From contig SCTX01000106.1 in the NCBI GenBank assembly GCA_004298385.1, forward strand, positions 1-64,000: 64,000 nucleotides of DNA. The letters run 5' to 3'. Below the pieces are notes generated by a model. That model saw nothing but the letters and a program-made list of their open reading frames with translations. It was not told the DNA's origin and searched no databases. Source of the DNA: Betaproteobacteria bacterium (GTDB lineage: Bacteria; Pseudomonadota; Gammaproteobacteria; Burkholderiales; SG8-39). The translations under genes were made by a program, and so were the position numbers. Positions 45,478 through 56,109 of this stretch are shown here, one piece after another. Within the stretch, counting starts at the first letter, position 1. The number at the start of each line of letters is the position of its first letter.

Positions 45478-47634
45478 ATGGACACTCAAGTCAAGCCGAT
45501 CTTCTCGTATCGCAAGCACTGGGCCGAGCGCTTCGGCATCGCCCCGTTCCTGCCGATGTCGCGGGAGGAAATGCAGACGCTCGGCTGGGACGCGTGCGAC
45601 GTCATCATCGTCACCGGCGACGCCTACATCGATCATCCGAGTTTCGGCATGGCGCTTGTAGGGAGGCTGCTCGAGGCGCAGGGGTTCCGCGTCGGCATCA
45701 TCAGCCAGCCCGACTGGCGCTCCGCCGCGGACTTCAGGCGACTGGGCAAGCCCAAGCTGTTTTTCGGCGTCACCGCCGGCAACATGGATTCGATGGTCAA
45801 CCGCTATACCGCCGACCGCAGGATCCGGTCCACCGACGCCTACACCCCCGACGCCGCGCCGGACAAGCGTCCCGATCACGCGGTGACCGTTTACTCGCAG
45901 CGCTGCCGCGAAGCCTACCCCGATGCCGCGCTGGTGATCGGCAGCATCGAGGCGAGCCTGCGCCGCATCGCGCATTACGATTACTGGTCGGACACCATGC
46001 GGCGCTCGATCCTGCCCGATGCGAAGGCCGACCTGTTGCTCTTTGGGAATGCCGAGCGCGCGCTGGTGGAACTCGCGCACCGCCTGGCCCGCGGCGAGAA
46101 CATCAAGGTGATCCGCGACCTGCGCGGCAGCGCCTTCATGGTGCCGCGCGGCTGGCGACCCGAGGGCTGGACCGAGGCGGACTCCATCAGCGTGGATACG
46201 CCGGGGGCGATCCATGCGCGTCCCGATCCGTACGCGATGGTGCAGACGCCGGCTCCTGCGGCCGCGGCAGCGGCGAGGACCCATACCCTCCGTTTCCAAA
46301 GCCGCGGCGAGCGCCTCGCTGCGCGTCAAGAAGAGCGCGCGCGCAGCGTCATTCGCTTGCCCTCGTACGAGCAAGTAAATGCGGACCCAGTGCTCGATGC
46401 GCACGCTTCGCGCACTTTTCACCTCGAATCGAACCCGGGCAATGCCCGCGCGCTGGTGCAGGCGCACGCCGATCGCGATGTCTGGCTCAATCCGCCGCCG
46501 CTGCCGCTTGCCACCGCCGAAATGGATCATGTCTACGGCCTGCCCTATGCGCGCGCGCCGCACCCTGTCTACGGTGACGCCAAAATTCCGGCCTGGGAAA
46601 TGATCCGTTTTTCGGTGAACATCATGCGCGGCTGCTTCGGCGGCTGCACCTTCTGCTCGATCACGGAACACGAGGGACGCATCATCCAGAGCCGCTCGGA
46701 AGCATCCGTCCTGCACGAGATCGAGGAAATCCGCGACAAGACGCCCGGCTTCACCGGGGTGATTTCCGACCTGGGCGGGCCGACCGCCAACATGTACCGC
46801 ATGGCGTGCAAGGATCCGGCGATCGAATCCGCCTGCCGCCGCCTGTCCTGCGTCTATCCCGGCATCTGCGAAAACCTCAACACCGACCACGCGCCACTCG
46901 TCGGGATCTACCGCAAGGCGCGCGCGCTGCCCGGCATCAAGAAAGTGCTGATCAGCTCGGGCATCCGCTACGACCTCGCCGTGCGCTCGCCCGAATACGT
47001 GAAGGAACTCGCGACCCACCACGTTGGCGGCTATCTGAAGATCGCACCCGAACATATCGAAGACGGGCCGTTATCGAAAATGATGAAACCCGGAATCGGC
47101 AGCTACGACAAATTCAAGGCGCTGTTCGACCGCTTCTCGCGCGAAGCAGGCAAGGAGCAGTACCTGATCCCCTACTTCATCGCCGCGCATCCGGGCACCT
47201 CTGACTCCGACATGCTCGCGCTGGCGCTCTGGCTCAAGCACAACGGCTTCCGCCTGGACCAGGTGCAGACCTTCCTGCCGACGCCGCTGGCGCTGGCGAC
47301 GACCATGTACCACACGGGCAAGAACCCGCTGCACAAGTTGTCGGCCACATCGGAACAAGTGAGCGTGGTCCGCGGCGCACGCCAGCGGCGGCTGCACAAG
47401 GCGTTCCTGCGCTATCACGACCCGGAGAACTGGCCGCTGCTGCGCGAGGCGCTCGCCCGCATGGGCCGCGCCGATCTCATCGGCAACGGCAAGAAACACC
47501 TGATTCCAACGTATCAACCGGCGGGGACCGGGAAGGTACCGCGGCGCGCGGGCAGGCGGCCACCCGTGAACCGCGTTGCGCCGGTAAAGCCCGGCGGCAA
47601 ACCGAGTCGCTTTATACGCCGTACTGCTCCCTGA
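45478..47634 (+). CDS. ygiQ: YgiQ-family radical SAM protein
   Basis: [41 protein letters not shown]; radical [13 protein letters not shown]. Confidence 0.95.
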   Translation: MDTQVKPIFSYRKHWAERFGIAPFLPMSREEMQTLGWDACDVIIVTGDAYIDHPSFGMALVGRLLEAQGFRVGIISQPDWRSAADFRRLGKPKLFFGVTAGNMDSMVNRYTADRRIRSTDAYTPDAAPDKRPDHAVTVYSQRCREAYPDAALVIGSIEASLRRIAHYDYWSDTMRRSILPDAKADLLLFGNAERALVELAHRLARGENIKVIRDLRGSAFMVPRGWRPEGWTEADSISVDTPGAIHARPDPYAMVQTPAPAAAAAARTHTLRFQSRGERLAARQEERARSVIRLPSYEQVNADPVLDAHASRTFHLESNPGNARALVQAHADRDVWLNPPPLPLATAEMDHVYGLPYARAPHPVYGDAKIPAWEMIRFSVNIMRGCFGGCTFCSITEHEGRIIQSRSEASVLHEIEEIRDKTPGFTGVISDLGGPTANMYRMACKDPAIESACRRLSCVYPGICENLNTDHAPLVGIYRKARALPGIKKVLISSGIRYDLAVRSPEYVKELATHHVGGYLKIAPEHIEDGPLSKMMKPGIGSYDKFKALFDRFSREAGKEQYLIPYFIAAHPGTSDSDMLALALWLKHNGFRLDQVQTFLPTPLALATTMYHTGKNPLHKLSATSEQVSVVRGARQRRLHKAFLRYHDPENWPLLREALARMGRADLIGNGKKHLIPTYQPAGTGKVPRRAGRRPPVNRVAPVKPGGKPSRFIRRTAP

Positions 47635-47800
47635 CCACGTCCGCTAGCCCCGCTTTCTGCGGCCGCTCCATCGGCGCCGGCAGGGTGACCGTGACCATGC
47701 CGGCGCGGCGGCCGATTTCGATGGCGACGGTCAGAGTGGCGCGGTTCGCCACTTCGACTTTCGCATAACCCAGCAACACGCTTAACAATAAGCTGCTCAT
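47612..47800 (-). CDS. Small ORF of unknown function, overlaps ygiQ 3' end
   Basis: 62 aa [41 protein letters not shown]...; plausible but unsupported by motifs. Confidence 0.3.
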   Translation of the reverse strand: MSSLLLSVLLGYAKVEVANRATLTVAIEIGRRAGMVTVTLPAPMERPQKAGLADVVREQYGV

Positions 47801-47820
47801 CCAAAAAGAACGGAATCTCC

Positions 47821-49014
47821 ATGCAACTACCGCTAGAAGGAATCAAGGTACTCGACCTGAGCCATGCGCTCGCCGGGCCGTTCTGCTCGACCATGCTGGC
47901 CGATTATGGCGCGCAGGTGATCAAGATCGAACCGCCCGGCCCGGGCGACATCGCCCGCGCCTGGGGCTCGCCGCTGCCGGGCGGGGAAACGGATTATTTT
48001 GTGAGCCTGCATCGCAACAAGAAAGGCATCGTGCTCGATCTGAAGACCCTCCAGGGCAAGGAAACTTTCCTGCGCATGGTTGAGCGCTGCGACATTGTGC
48101 TTGAGAACTACCGCGCCGGCGCGCTGGCGCGCCTGGGGCTAGCCTACGAAACGGCGCGCCTGCGCAATCCCGGCATCATCTACTGCTCGATTTCCGGATT
48201 CGGCCAGGACGGGCCGTACCGCGACCGTCCCGCGCTCGACCTGATTGTTCAAGCCGAGAGCGGCATGATCAGCGTGACCGGCGAAGCCGGCGGACACGGC
48301 GCCCGCGCCGGCGTTTCCATCGCCGACCTGACTGCCGGCATGAACGCCGCCTTCGGCGTTATGCTTGCGCTCAGAGCAAAGGAGAAAAGCGGGTTTGGAC
48401 AGGCGATCGACGTGTCGATGATGGAGGGCCAGCTCGCGCTGCTCGGCACCATGATCGCAAACTATTGCGCCAGCGGCGACATCCCCAGGCCCATGGGCAC
48501 CGCGTACAAGGCCCTGCTGCCCTACCAGACGTTTCAAACCAAAACGCGGGATCTGGCGCTTGCCGTGGGCAGCGAGAAACTGTGGAAAATATTTTGTCCC
48601 GCGATCGGCTGCCCCGAACTTGCCGACGACCCGCGTTTTCGCGGCAATGGCGAGCGCAATCGAAACCGCGAAAGCCTGATCGCAAAGCTGCAACAGGTGT
48701 TCCTCACGCGGACCTACGACGAGTGGGAAGCGCTTCTGAGCGCGAACGGCATTCCGGTCGGCGCCATCAACAACCTCGCCCAGGTGGTCGATCACCCGCA
48801 GGTGAAGTCGCGCGGCTCCATTGTCGAGATCGACCATCCGCGCGCGGGCGCGATGCGCGTCGTGGGCGTGCCGGTACGCCTGTCGGCGACACCGGGTTCA
48901 TTGCGCACGCCCGCGCCGGCGCTGGGCGAGCACACCGACGAAGTGCTGCGCGAACTGCTGGGCTTGAGCGTTGCGGAAATCGGCGCGCTACGCGCGGCAG
49001 GCGCGCTGGGTTGA
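47821..49014 (+). CDS. CaiB/BaiF family (type III) CoA transferase
   Basis: LPLEGIKVLDLSHALAGPFCSTMLADYGAQVIKIEPPGPGDIAR. Confidence 0.95.
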   Translation: MQLPLEGIKVLDLSHALAGPFCSTMLADYGAQVIKIEPPGPGDIARAWGSPLPGGETDYFVSLHRNKKGIVLDLKTLQGKETFLRMVERCDIVLENYRAGALARLGLAYETARLRNPGIIYCSISGFGQDGPYRDRPALDLIVQAESGMISVTGEAGGHGARAGVSIADLTAGMNAAFGVMLALRAKEKSGFGQAIDVSMMEGQLALLGTMIANYCASGDIPRPMGTAYKALLPYQTFQTKTRDLALAVGSEKLWKIFCPAIGCPELADDPRFRGNGERNRNRESLIAKLQQVFLTRTYDEWEALLSANGIPVGAINNLAQVVDHPQVKSRGSIVEIDHPRAGAMRVVGVPVRLSATPGSLRTPAPALGEHTDEVLRELLGLSVAEIGALRAAGALG

Positions 49015-49044
49015 CCCCGACCCGCGAGCGGGTTACTCGGCCGA

Positions 49045-49428
49045 TCAGTTATTCTTCGCGCCCTCGTTCACCCAGACCTTGAGCGTTTCGATGTCCTTGG
49101 CGGGGAGTTTTTCCCGGCCATGCGGCATCTGGATGGACGCATGCACGCGTCCTTCCACCAGCATATTGAGCGCGCTGGTCAAGGCATCGCCCGGCTTGAC
49201 TAGTTGCCCGAACTTGCCGCCTTTCATCAGACTTTGATAGCTCGTGGTATCCAGCCCGCTCGCCTCGAAGCCCTTCTGGCCCGGCGCGTGGCATTCAGTG
49301 CAGTTCTTGGCAAGAATCGGCTGTACGTCCTTGTTGTAGCTCACGCCTGCGGGCGCGCACGCGGCCACGGCAAGCAGCGCCAGCGCGGCGAGGGAACTTC
49401 TCGATACGGCTCCGAACCCGGCATTCAT
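49045..49428 (-). CDS. Secreted c-type cytochrome
   Basis: Lipobox-like signal; CTECH haem motif; MPHGREKLPAKDIETLKVWVNEGAKNN. Confidence 0.85.
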   Translation of the reverse strand: MNAGFGAVSRSSLAALALLAVAACAPAGVSYNKDVQPILAKNCTECHAPGQKGFEASGLDTTSYQSLMKGGKFGQLVKPGDALTSALNMLVEGRVHASIQMPHGREKLPAKDIETLKVWVNEGAKNN

Positions 49429-49453
49429 GACTGATCTCCTTAGCTGTTGCAGG

Positions 49454-49516
49454 GCGAGGGGAAACACCCCCTCATGCTCCCCTATCCTGACGTCGTTGCG
49501 GCAAATCCGAAACGGC
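49454..49516 (-). repeat. Intergenic structured repeat, family B, copy 2 (upstream of cytochrome gene)
   Basis: Reverse complement reads gccgtttcggatttgccg...gacgtcaggataggggagcatgagggggtgtttcccctcg; matches 38971-39034. Confidence 0.7.
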
Positions 49517-49602
49517 GTTTTTGCGCGTGATGTTGCGAATCTACCCCAGAGCAGGGCGACTGGCAACCAATGCGCCCCGGAATCCGCTTTCAAAATGAGC
49601 CC

Positions 49603-51921
49603 TCACTTGCTTTCCATCACCCACACACCGTTCCAGTCACCGCCCGGGGGATGCTCGCCGAGATAACGGCAACGCTCGACGTAGAGCTTGGCCGCCTTGT
49701 CCGCCGGGTTCATAGCCATCACTTCCGAAAATTGCTTTACCGCATCGTTCCACTTGCCCTGGCGATACTTGACGAGCCCGTCGCGGAAATAGCCCAGCGC
49801 GTCGATCAGGCGCGGGTAGGTTTCGTCGGTATGGTAGTCGAGTATTTCGTGGATCGCGACCGGCTGGGTCTTGCCCTTGACCACCACCAGATCCACCTCG
49901 CGCGCGCGGTAGGTGCCGCGCAGCTTGGCATAGGTAAACTCGCTCACCAGAATGTGGGTGCCATACTGCTTGCACGCCGACTCCAGGCGCGATGCAAGGT
50001 TCACCCCGTCGCCGATGATGGTGTAGTCCATCCGTTTCTTCGAACCGATATTGCCCGACACCACCATGTCGGTATTCAGGCCGACGCCTATGTCGATCGG
50101 CATCTTGCCCTCGGCAACGCGCTGGACGTTCCATGCCTTCAACGCGCGCAGCATCGCGATCGCGGCGCGCACCGCCCGGTCCGCGTCGTCCTCGTGCCCG
50201 ACGGGGATGCCGAAGGCGGCCATGATGGCGTCGCCGATGAACTTGTCGAGCATGCCCTCTTCATGCTGGATGCAGTCGACCATGAGGGTGAAATATTCGT
50301 TGATCAGGGCCACGGTTCCCTGCGCGCCCAGTTGCTCGGTGATGGTGGTGAAGCCGCGAATATCGGAGAACAACACAGTTGCCAGCACGCTCTGGCCGCC
50401 GAGCAGCTCGGCGCCGCTCGCCACCAGCCGGTCGGCGATGCCCGGATCCATGTAGCGCGACATGGTCGATTTCATGCGCTTTTCGCTGCTGATGTCCTCG
50501 ATCAGCAGCATCGAGCCGAGGCGCTTCTTCTCCATGTTGAATAAGGGCAGGATAGTCACATTGGCCGAGACTTTTTCGTCGCCGACCGCGAGTTCCGCAT
50601 CCATGAACATGTCGGCGGCTGCGGTTTCGTCGACCTGCTTCAGCCTTTCCAGGATCCAGTCGTTCGCGCCACCGAAGAACTCCGCCACTTGGCGCTGCAG
50701 GATCTGCTCCGGACTGACCTTCAGGATTTTCAGCCCGGCGGCGTTGCAGGTGGCGATCTTGCCGCCGTCGTCCAGCGTGACCACTGCGTTCGACATCGAC
50801 TCCAGCATCGCCTCGTTGTAGTTTTTCATGTTGTGGACGTCGGCGAACAGCTTGGCGTTCTCCAGCGCGATCGAAATCTGCGCGGTGAAGGCGCGCAGGC
50901 GTGACTCGTCTTCGTTGGTGAACGGCCCGCCGTGCTTGTTCAGAACCTGGGTAACGCCGATGGTCTTGCCGTGCTTGTTGACGATGGGAACGCATAGAAT
51001 GGAGCGTGTGAAAAAGCCGGTCTTCTTGTCGAACGCGGGATTGAAGCGCAGGTCGGCATAGGCGTAGGGAATGTTGATCGCCTTGCTGGTGGTAAACACC
51101 GCGCCCGCGATGCCGAGGTGGTTGGGCAGCCGGATCTGCACCGACGCGAGCCCCTGTCCGACCTCCGACCACAGCTCGTGGGTCTTGTCGTCGTTGAGAA
51201 ACAGGGTCGAGCGCTCGGCGTTGAGCATGCGCGTCGCCTCGCCCATCACCTTCTGCAGCAGCGAGCCGAGCTTGATGTCCGCGGTCATCTCCGACACCAC
51301 ATCGACGAACTCCATCTCCTGCTTGCGCACCGCCTTCATGCGCTCGATGAATACCGCGCCCTGCAGCGCCAGCGTTCCCTGGGTGGTCATCGCCTCGAGC
51401 ACGGCGAGATCGCGCTTGGTGAAGTCGCCCTTCTTTTTGTTCAGGGTCTGCGCCACGCCGATGATTTCGCCTTTCACCGTCCTGATCGGCGTGCACAGGA
51501 TGTTGCGGGTGACAAACCCCGTCTGCTCGTCGACTGTGCGATTAAACCGCGGATCCGAATAGGCATCGGCAATCAGGACCGACTCCCCGGAAGTAAACAC
51601 GTAGCCGGCGATGCCGCTGGTGTTCAAAAGGCGAATCTCGTGCTTGATATTTCCCTGAGCCACGCGCGAATACAACTCGTTGGTTTCCGCGTCGTTGAGA
51701 AACAGGGTTCCACGCTCGGCCTCGAGTTCCGCGGTCGTCATCTCGACCAGAATTCTCAGCACATCGTCGAGCGAGTCGTAGGCCGCCATTTTGCGCGACA
51801 CCTCGAGCAGCAGCTCGACCAGCTTCAGCCGCCCGCGAACCGCCGTGCTTGCCTGCTTTTTCCGCTGCTTGCGCCGCCCGGCCAGGTGCGTGATTTCGGC
51901 AGTGTGTTTGGGTTGCTCCAT
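49603..51921 (-). CDS. GAF-GAF-PAS adenylate/guanylate cyclase
   Basis: Two GAF domains (AERGTLFLNDAETNELYS; AERSTLFLNDDKTHELWS) and class III cyclase (ATVLFSDIRGFTTI, IGDGVNLASRLE). Confidence 0.95.
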   Translation of the reverse strand: MEQPKHTAEITHLAGRRKQRKKQASTAVRGRLKLVELLLEVSRKMAAYDSLDDVLRILVEMTTAELEAERGTLFLNDAETNELYSRVAQGNIKHEIRLLNTSGIAGYVFTSGESVLIADAYSDPRFNRTVDEQTGFVTRNILCTPIRTVKGEIIGVAQTLNKKKGDFTKRDLAVLEAMTTQGTLALQGAVFIERMKAVRKQEMEFVDVVSEMTADIKLGSLLQKVMGEATRMLNAERSTLFLNDDKTHELWSEVGQGLASVQIRLPNHLGIAGAVFTTSKAINIPYAYADLRFNPAFDKKTGFFTRSILCVPIVNKHGKTIGVTQVLNKHGGPFTNEDESRLRAFTAQISIALENAKLFADVHNMKNYNEAMLESMSNAVVTLDDGGKIATCNAAGLKILKVSPEQILQRQVAEFFGGANDWILERLKQVDETAAADMFMDAELAVGDEKVSANVTILPLFNMEKKRLGSMLLIEDISSEKRMKSTMSRYMDPGIADRLVASGAELLGGQSVLATVLFSDIRGFTTITEQLGAQGTVALINEYFTLMVDCIQHEEGMLDKFIGDAIMAAFGIPVGHEDDADRAVRAAIAMLRALKAWNVQRVAEGKMPIDIGVGLNTDMVVSGNIGSKKRMDYTIIGDGVNLASRLESACKQYGTHILVSEFTYAKLRGTYRAREVDLVVVKGKTQPVAIHEILDYHTDETYPRLIDALGYFRDGLVKYRQGKWNDAVKQFSEVMAMNPADKAAKLYVERCRYLGEHPPGGDWNGVWVMESK

Positions 51922-51926
51922 GGCGC

Positions 51927-52475
51927 CTACTTTACCCGATCGGCCGGCGCTGCCGGCAGTTGTTCGCGCAGCTCGCGCAGCGTCGCCTGCAGTTGTACGA
52001 TTTCCGCGTGATCCTGCGCGCGCGCCGCCGCAACCGCGCTCTGCTTCGCGAAATTTGCCAGTTCCAGCGCCTCGCGCAAGGAAGCCGCGGTCGAGCGCAA
52101 TTGCGCGATTTCGTCCTGCGCGGCGATGATCGCCTGGCGCACGGCCGTCTCCTGCGCGAGGCGCGCCGCCTCCAAGGCATCGCGCAAGGCCCCGACGCTG
52201 GCTTTCAACTGCTTGATCTCGTCCAGATTGGCGGACTGGGCGAGCCTTGCGGCCTCGTCGCGCCTGATCGGCCACTCCTGCAGTTCCTCGCGCAGCGCGG
52301 TGATGGTCGCCTTCAACTGCGCGATTTCGGCGTTCGCCCCGGACACTGCCTGCCGCACCGCCTCGCCGGTATCGCGGCGCGCCTGTTCCAACTCCTCGCG
52401 TAGCGCGAACACCGTCATCTTCAAATCGCGGATCTCGGCAAGATCGAGGGCGGTGGTTTCCGTTTCGGCGATCAT
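51927..52475 (-). CDS. Coiled-coil protein made of 36-aa tandem repeats
   Basis: 182 aa: four 36-residue units beginning EIRDLK/EIAQLK/EIKQLK/EIAQLR plus a partial fifth EIVQLQ; 5 bp from the cyclase start. Confidence 0.8.
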   Translation of the reverse strand: MIAETETTALDLAEIRDLKMTVFALREELEQARRDTGEAVRQAVSGANAEIAQLKATITALREELQEWPIRRDEAARLAQSANLDEIKQLKASVGALRDALEAARLAQETAVRQAIIAAQDEIAQLRSTAASLREALELANFAKQSAVAAARAQDHAEIVQLQATLRELREQLPAAPADRVK

Positions 52476-52526
52476 AGAGCTATTCTAATACCGCGGCGCA
52501 GTTCGAGGAACCTTGTTCGTTCTCGC

Positions 52527-53144
52527 CTACCTGCCTCCTGGAACCGGCAAGCGTGCCATTTCGAAGCGGTCGGTAATGCGGGTATAACCGCCCCTGCCGG
52601 CGAGGCGGCCAATGGGATTGATCTTGCCTACGTCGACGTGAAACCGCTCGTCGACGATACCTTCGTGGAAATGATAGTAGACGACCTCGCCGATCACCAC
52701 GTGATAAGGCGCGCGGCCGAGCTCCAGCCTCTGCAGCAAGCGGCACTCGAACGCGACCGGAGCTTCCGCGATGCGCGGCGGACGCACCTTTTTCGACGCC
52801 AGCGCGGTGAAGCCCGCCTCGGCGATTTCGTTCACGCCGCGCGGGTAGTCGATCGCGCATACATTCATCTTCTCCTTGATCGCATCGCTCACGATGTGCA
52901 CCACGAATTCCGGGATCTCGAGGATGTTCGCGATGGTGTCCTTGGCGCCGCCTTCCCTCGCGCCGACCGAGAACATGAGCATTGCCGGGTCGGTGCCGAC
53001 CCCGTTGAAAAAGCTGAACGGCGCGGCGTTCGGCCCGCGGCTGCCGAGCGTGGTCACCAGCGCGATCGGCCGCGGCGTCACGCTCCCGATCAGCAACTTG
53101 TACTGCAATTGCCAGTCGAGCGTGGCGGCGTCGAATTCGGTCAT
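52527..53144 (-). CDS. Flavin reductase family protein
   Basis: LIGSVTPRPIALVTTLGSRGPNAAPFSFFNGVGTDPAMLMFSVG. Confidence 0.9.
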   Translation of the reverse strand: MTEFDAATLDWQLQYKLLIGSVTPRPIALVTTLGSRGPNAAPFSFFNGVGTDPAMLMFSVGAREGGAKDTIANILEIPEFVVHIVSDAIKEKMNVCAIDYPRGVNEIAEAGFTALASKKVRPPRIAEAPVAFECRLLQRLELGRAPYHVVIGEVVYYHFHEGIVDERFHVDVGKINPIGRLAGRGGYTRITDRFEMARLPVPGGR

Positions 53145-53363
53145 GTTGTTCCTTTGCAGAATAAGATGGTTTCGGTCGATCACGGGGTAATGGTGATTTT
53201 CCATGGCCAATCTATCCCTATCCGGGCAAAGACGCAACGCTGCGCCGGCATTAGCCCCCGGTAAGATAGGGCGGAACGCCAACCGCACGTGAACGAACCT
53301 CTTTGCCCGCCGCCTGGACCGCTTCTAATCTATAATCACCGGTCCCATCCATCGGGGGCTTCC

Positions 53364-54749
53364 ATGAATCAGCCGCGCGAACTCGACGCCAGCCTCGTCA
53401 ACGAACTCAAGGTCCTGCTGGGCGAACGCGCCACCATCGCCCGCGGAATCTGCGATCAACACGGCAAGGACGAGTCCTACTTTCCGCATGCGCCCCCCGA
53501 TGCCGTGGTGTTTCCCCAGACCACCGAGGAAGTGCGCGATATCGTCAACGTCTGCCGCCGCCACCAGGTTCCGATGATTCCCTACGGCGTCGGCACTTCG
53601 CTCGAAGGCCACATCCTGGCGGTGAAGGGCGGCGTGTGCATAGATCTGAGCCAGATGAACAAGGTGCTCGCGGTGCACGAAGCCGATCTCGACGCGGTGG
53701 TGCAGGCCGGCGTCACACGCAAGCAATTGAACGAGCACATCCGCCACACCGGGCTGTTCTTTCCCGTCGACCCGGGCGCCGATGCGACCATCGGCGGCAT
53801 GAGCGCCACGCGCGCCTCCGGCACCAACGCGGTGCGCTACGGCACCATGCGCGAGAACGTGATTTCGCTCACCGTGGTGCTCGCCGACGGCCGCATCATC
53901 AGGACTGCGCGGCGGGCGAAGAAATCCGCGGCGGGCTACGATCTGACGCGGCTGTTCGTCGGTTCGGAAGGCACGCTAGGCGTCATCACGGAGATCACGG
54001 TGAAACTGTATGCGGTGCAGGAAGCCATGTCCGCCGCGGTGTGCGCATTCGATTCCATCGAAGGTTGCACCAAGACCGTGATCCAGACCATCCAGGCGGG
54101 CGTGCCGGTGGCGCGCTGCGAGATCGTCGACGCGACCGCGATCGGCTGCATCAACAAATACAGCAAGACCGACTACCGCGTCGCCCCGACCCTGTTCTTC
54201 GAATTCCACGGCACCGAGGCGAGCGTGATCGAGCAGGCCGAGGCGGTGCAGGCCATCGCCAGGGAGAACGGCGGCAAGGATTTCCAGTGGGCGACCAAGG
54301 CCGAGGACCGCACCAGGCTATGGGAAGCGCGCCACAATGCCTACTATGCCGGCTTGCAGCTTCGCCCCGGCTGCCGTGCGATTTCTACCGACGTGTGCGT
54401 GCCGATCTCCCGCCTGGCCGAGTGCGTGTCCGAGACCATGAAAGACGTGGCGAACTATCTGTGCCCGGTGCCGCTGCTCGGCCACGTGGGCGACGGCAAT
54501 TTTCACCTGGCGTTTCTGGTCGACCCGGCCAAGCCGGAAGAGTTGGAACTCGCCAAGTCGTTCAACCAGCGGCTGGTCGAGCGCGCGCTCGCCATGGAAG
54601 GCACCTGCACCGGAGAGCACGGCATCGGCATGGGCAAGCAGATCTGGCTGAAACAGGAATTGGGCGAAGCCGTCGACGTGATGCGCGACATCAAGCACCT
54701 GTTCGACCCCGGCAACCTGATGAATCCGGGGAAGATGGTGCCGCTATAG
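53364..54749 (+). CDS. FAD-binding oxidase (GlcD / D-lactate dehydrogenase family)
   Basis: VVFPQTTEEVRDIVNVCRRHQVPMIPYGVGTSLEGHIL; C-terminal GEHGIGMGK. Confidence 0.92.
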   Translation: MNQPRELDASLVNELKVLLGERATIARGICDQHGKDESYFPHAPPDAVVFPQTTEEVRDIVNVCRRHQVPMIPYGVGTSLEGHILAVKGGVCIDLSQMNKVLAVHEADLDAVVQAGVTRKQLNEHIRHTGLFFPVDPGADATIGGMSATRASGTNAVRYGTMRENVISLTVVLADGRIIRTARRAKKSAAGYDLTRLFVGSEGTLGVITEITVKLYAVQEAMSAAVCAFDSIEGCTKTVIQTIQAGVPVARCEIVDATAIGCINKYSKTDYRVAPTLFFEFHGTEASVIEQAEAVQAIARENGGKDFQWATKAEDRTRLWEARHNAYYAGLQLRPGCRAISTDVCVPISRLAECVSETMKDVANYLCPVPLLGHVGDGNFHLAFLVDPAKPEELELAKSFNQRLVERALAMEGTCTGEHGIGMGKQIWLKQELGEAVDVMRDIKHLFDPGNLMNPGKMVPL

Positions 54750-54806
54750 GCGTGTCGTCAATGCGGCCACGCCGCTGATTCGATCGATTATTGACTACCC
54801 GGAAAG

Positions 54807-55223
54807 CTATGCGACCAACCTGAAACCGGCAACCGCGAAGTGGTGATCGAACGCGAACGCGAACCGGATGCGCGCGCGCTTCATGATGGTGAAGCTGGTC
54901 GCGTCCACGGCAGACAGCTTGTGCAGATCCGGGCGCCGAAAATACTCCCAGGAATGCTCCAGATCGCGCAACTCGCAGGGAAGGATCTTGACGGTTCCAG
55001 GCTTGTAGATCCAACCCTTCCACGTCAAGGCCACGTCCAGGTTGGCATTGCGCTCAAGAAAGGTGAATGTCTCAATCAACACGGGAATGGAGGTGTGAAG
55101 CTTCGCACCGGCACCCTGCAGAATTTCCCACTGCTCCCGCGCTTGCACGTGCAGAGGATCCCGCGTAAGCGCAAGCGCGATCCACGCTCCGCTGTCGACG
55201 AAAGCGGCCTCCCGCTGCCGCAT
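54807..55223 (-). CDS. PIN-domain toxin (VapC-like)
   Basis: AAFVDSGAWIALALTRDPLH...VLIETFTFLER...LSAVDATSFTIMKRARIRFAFAFDHHF. Confidence 0.85.
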   Translation of the reverse strand: MRQREAAFVDSGAWIALALTRDPLHVQAREQWEILQGAGAKLHTSIPVLIETFTFLERNANLDVALTWKGWIYKPGTVKILPCELRDLEHSWEYFRRPDLHKLSAVDATSFTIMKRARIRFAFAFDHHFAVAGFRLVA

Positions 55224-55432
55224 CAGGGCTCGTCGTGAACGGTGTCGTGCTCCACTGACAGGCGCTTGGGCTCGCCGTCCCAGATTGCGACCGGACCCGC
55301 AGCCTGCGGCTTGAGCACAACCTTGCGAACAGCGTCCCGAACCAGCTCCGCGACGCTCCGTCCCGATCGGGCCGCGGCTTTGCGCAGCGCGGCAAGTTCC
55401 TCCTTGCGCAGGTACACCTGGGTCTTTTCCAT
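55223..55432 (-). CDS. Ribbon-helix-helix antitoxin
   Basis: MEKTQVYLRKEELAALRKAAARSGRSVAELVRDAVRKV; overlaps the PIN gene. Confidence 0.85.
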   Translation of the reverse strand: MEKTQVYLRKEELAALRKAAARSGRSVAELVRDAVRKVVLKPQAAGPVAIWDGEPKRLSVEHDTVHDEP

Positions 55433-55536
55433 ATGTGTCAATTTAGTCCTTAAAGTGACATATGTCAAACCCGCAAAGGAAAAACGAGTAGCGTGCTGTT
55501 TACGACCCGCGCCACGCCCTGCCCGGGCGTTGCGCT

Positions 55537-56082
55537 CTACACTTTCAAAAAGTGCTCGCGGTAGTACTTAAGTTCCTCGATCGACTCCTGGATGTCGGCC
55601 AGCGCTTCGTGCTTGCCATGCTTCACCATTCCCTTGGCGAGTTCCGGCTTCCAGCGTTTCACCAACTCCTTGAGCGTGCTGACATCGAGATTGCGGTAGT
55701 GGAAATGGGCTTCCAGCCGGGGCATGTAGCGCGCGAGGAAGCGCCGATCCTGGCAGATCGAGTTGCCGCACATCGGTGAAGTACGCACGGGCACGTGCTG
55801 CAGCAGGAAATCGAGGAACTTCTGCTCGGCTTCGGCCTCTATTACAGTGGACGCCTTGACCTTGGCGATCAGGCCGGAGCGGGCGTGTGCGGACTTGTTC
55901 CAATCGTCCATCGCCTCGAGCACGCTGTCCGGCTGATGCAGGACCAGCACCGGCGCCTCGGCGACGGTATTCAATTGCGAGTCGGTGACCACCATGGCGA
56001 CTTCGATGATCCGGTCGCGGTCGGGATCCAGGCCGGTCATTTCCATGTCCAACCACACGAGACTATTCTGATCTTGAGGCAT
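55537..56082 (-). CDS. orn: Oligoribonuclease
   Basis: [32 protein letters not shown]...[21 protein letters not shown]. Confidence 0.98.
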   Translation of the reverse strand: MPQDQNSLVWLDMEMTGLDPDRDRIIEVAMVVTDSQLNTVAEAPVLVLHQPDSVLEAMDDWNKSAHARSGLIAKVKASTVIEAEAEQKFLDFLLQHVPVRTSPMCGNSICQDRRFLARYMPRLEAHFHYRNLDVSTLKELVKRWKPELAKGMVKHGKHEALADIQESIEELKYYREHFLKV

Positions 56083-56109
56083 GGCTCGGATTTCTTCCGC
56101 GTCGATTGA

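Noticed and set aside
45286-47055. 589-aa minus ORF
   Set aside because: Antisense to pgi/ygiQ.
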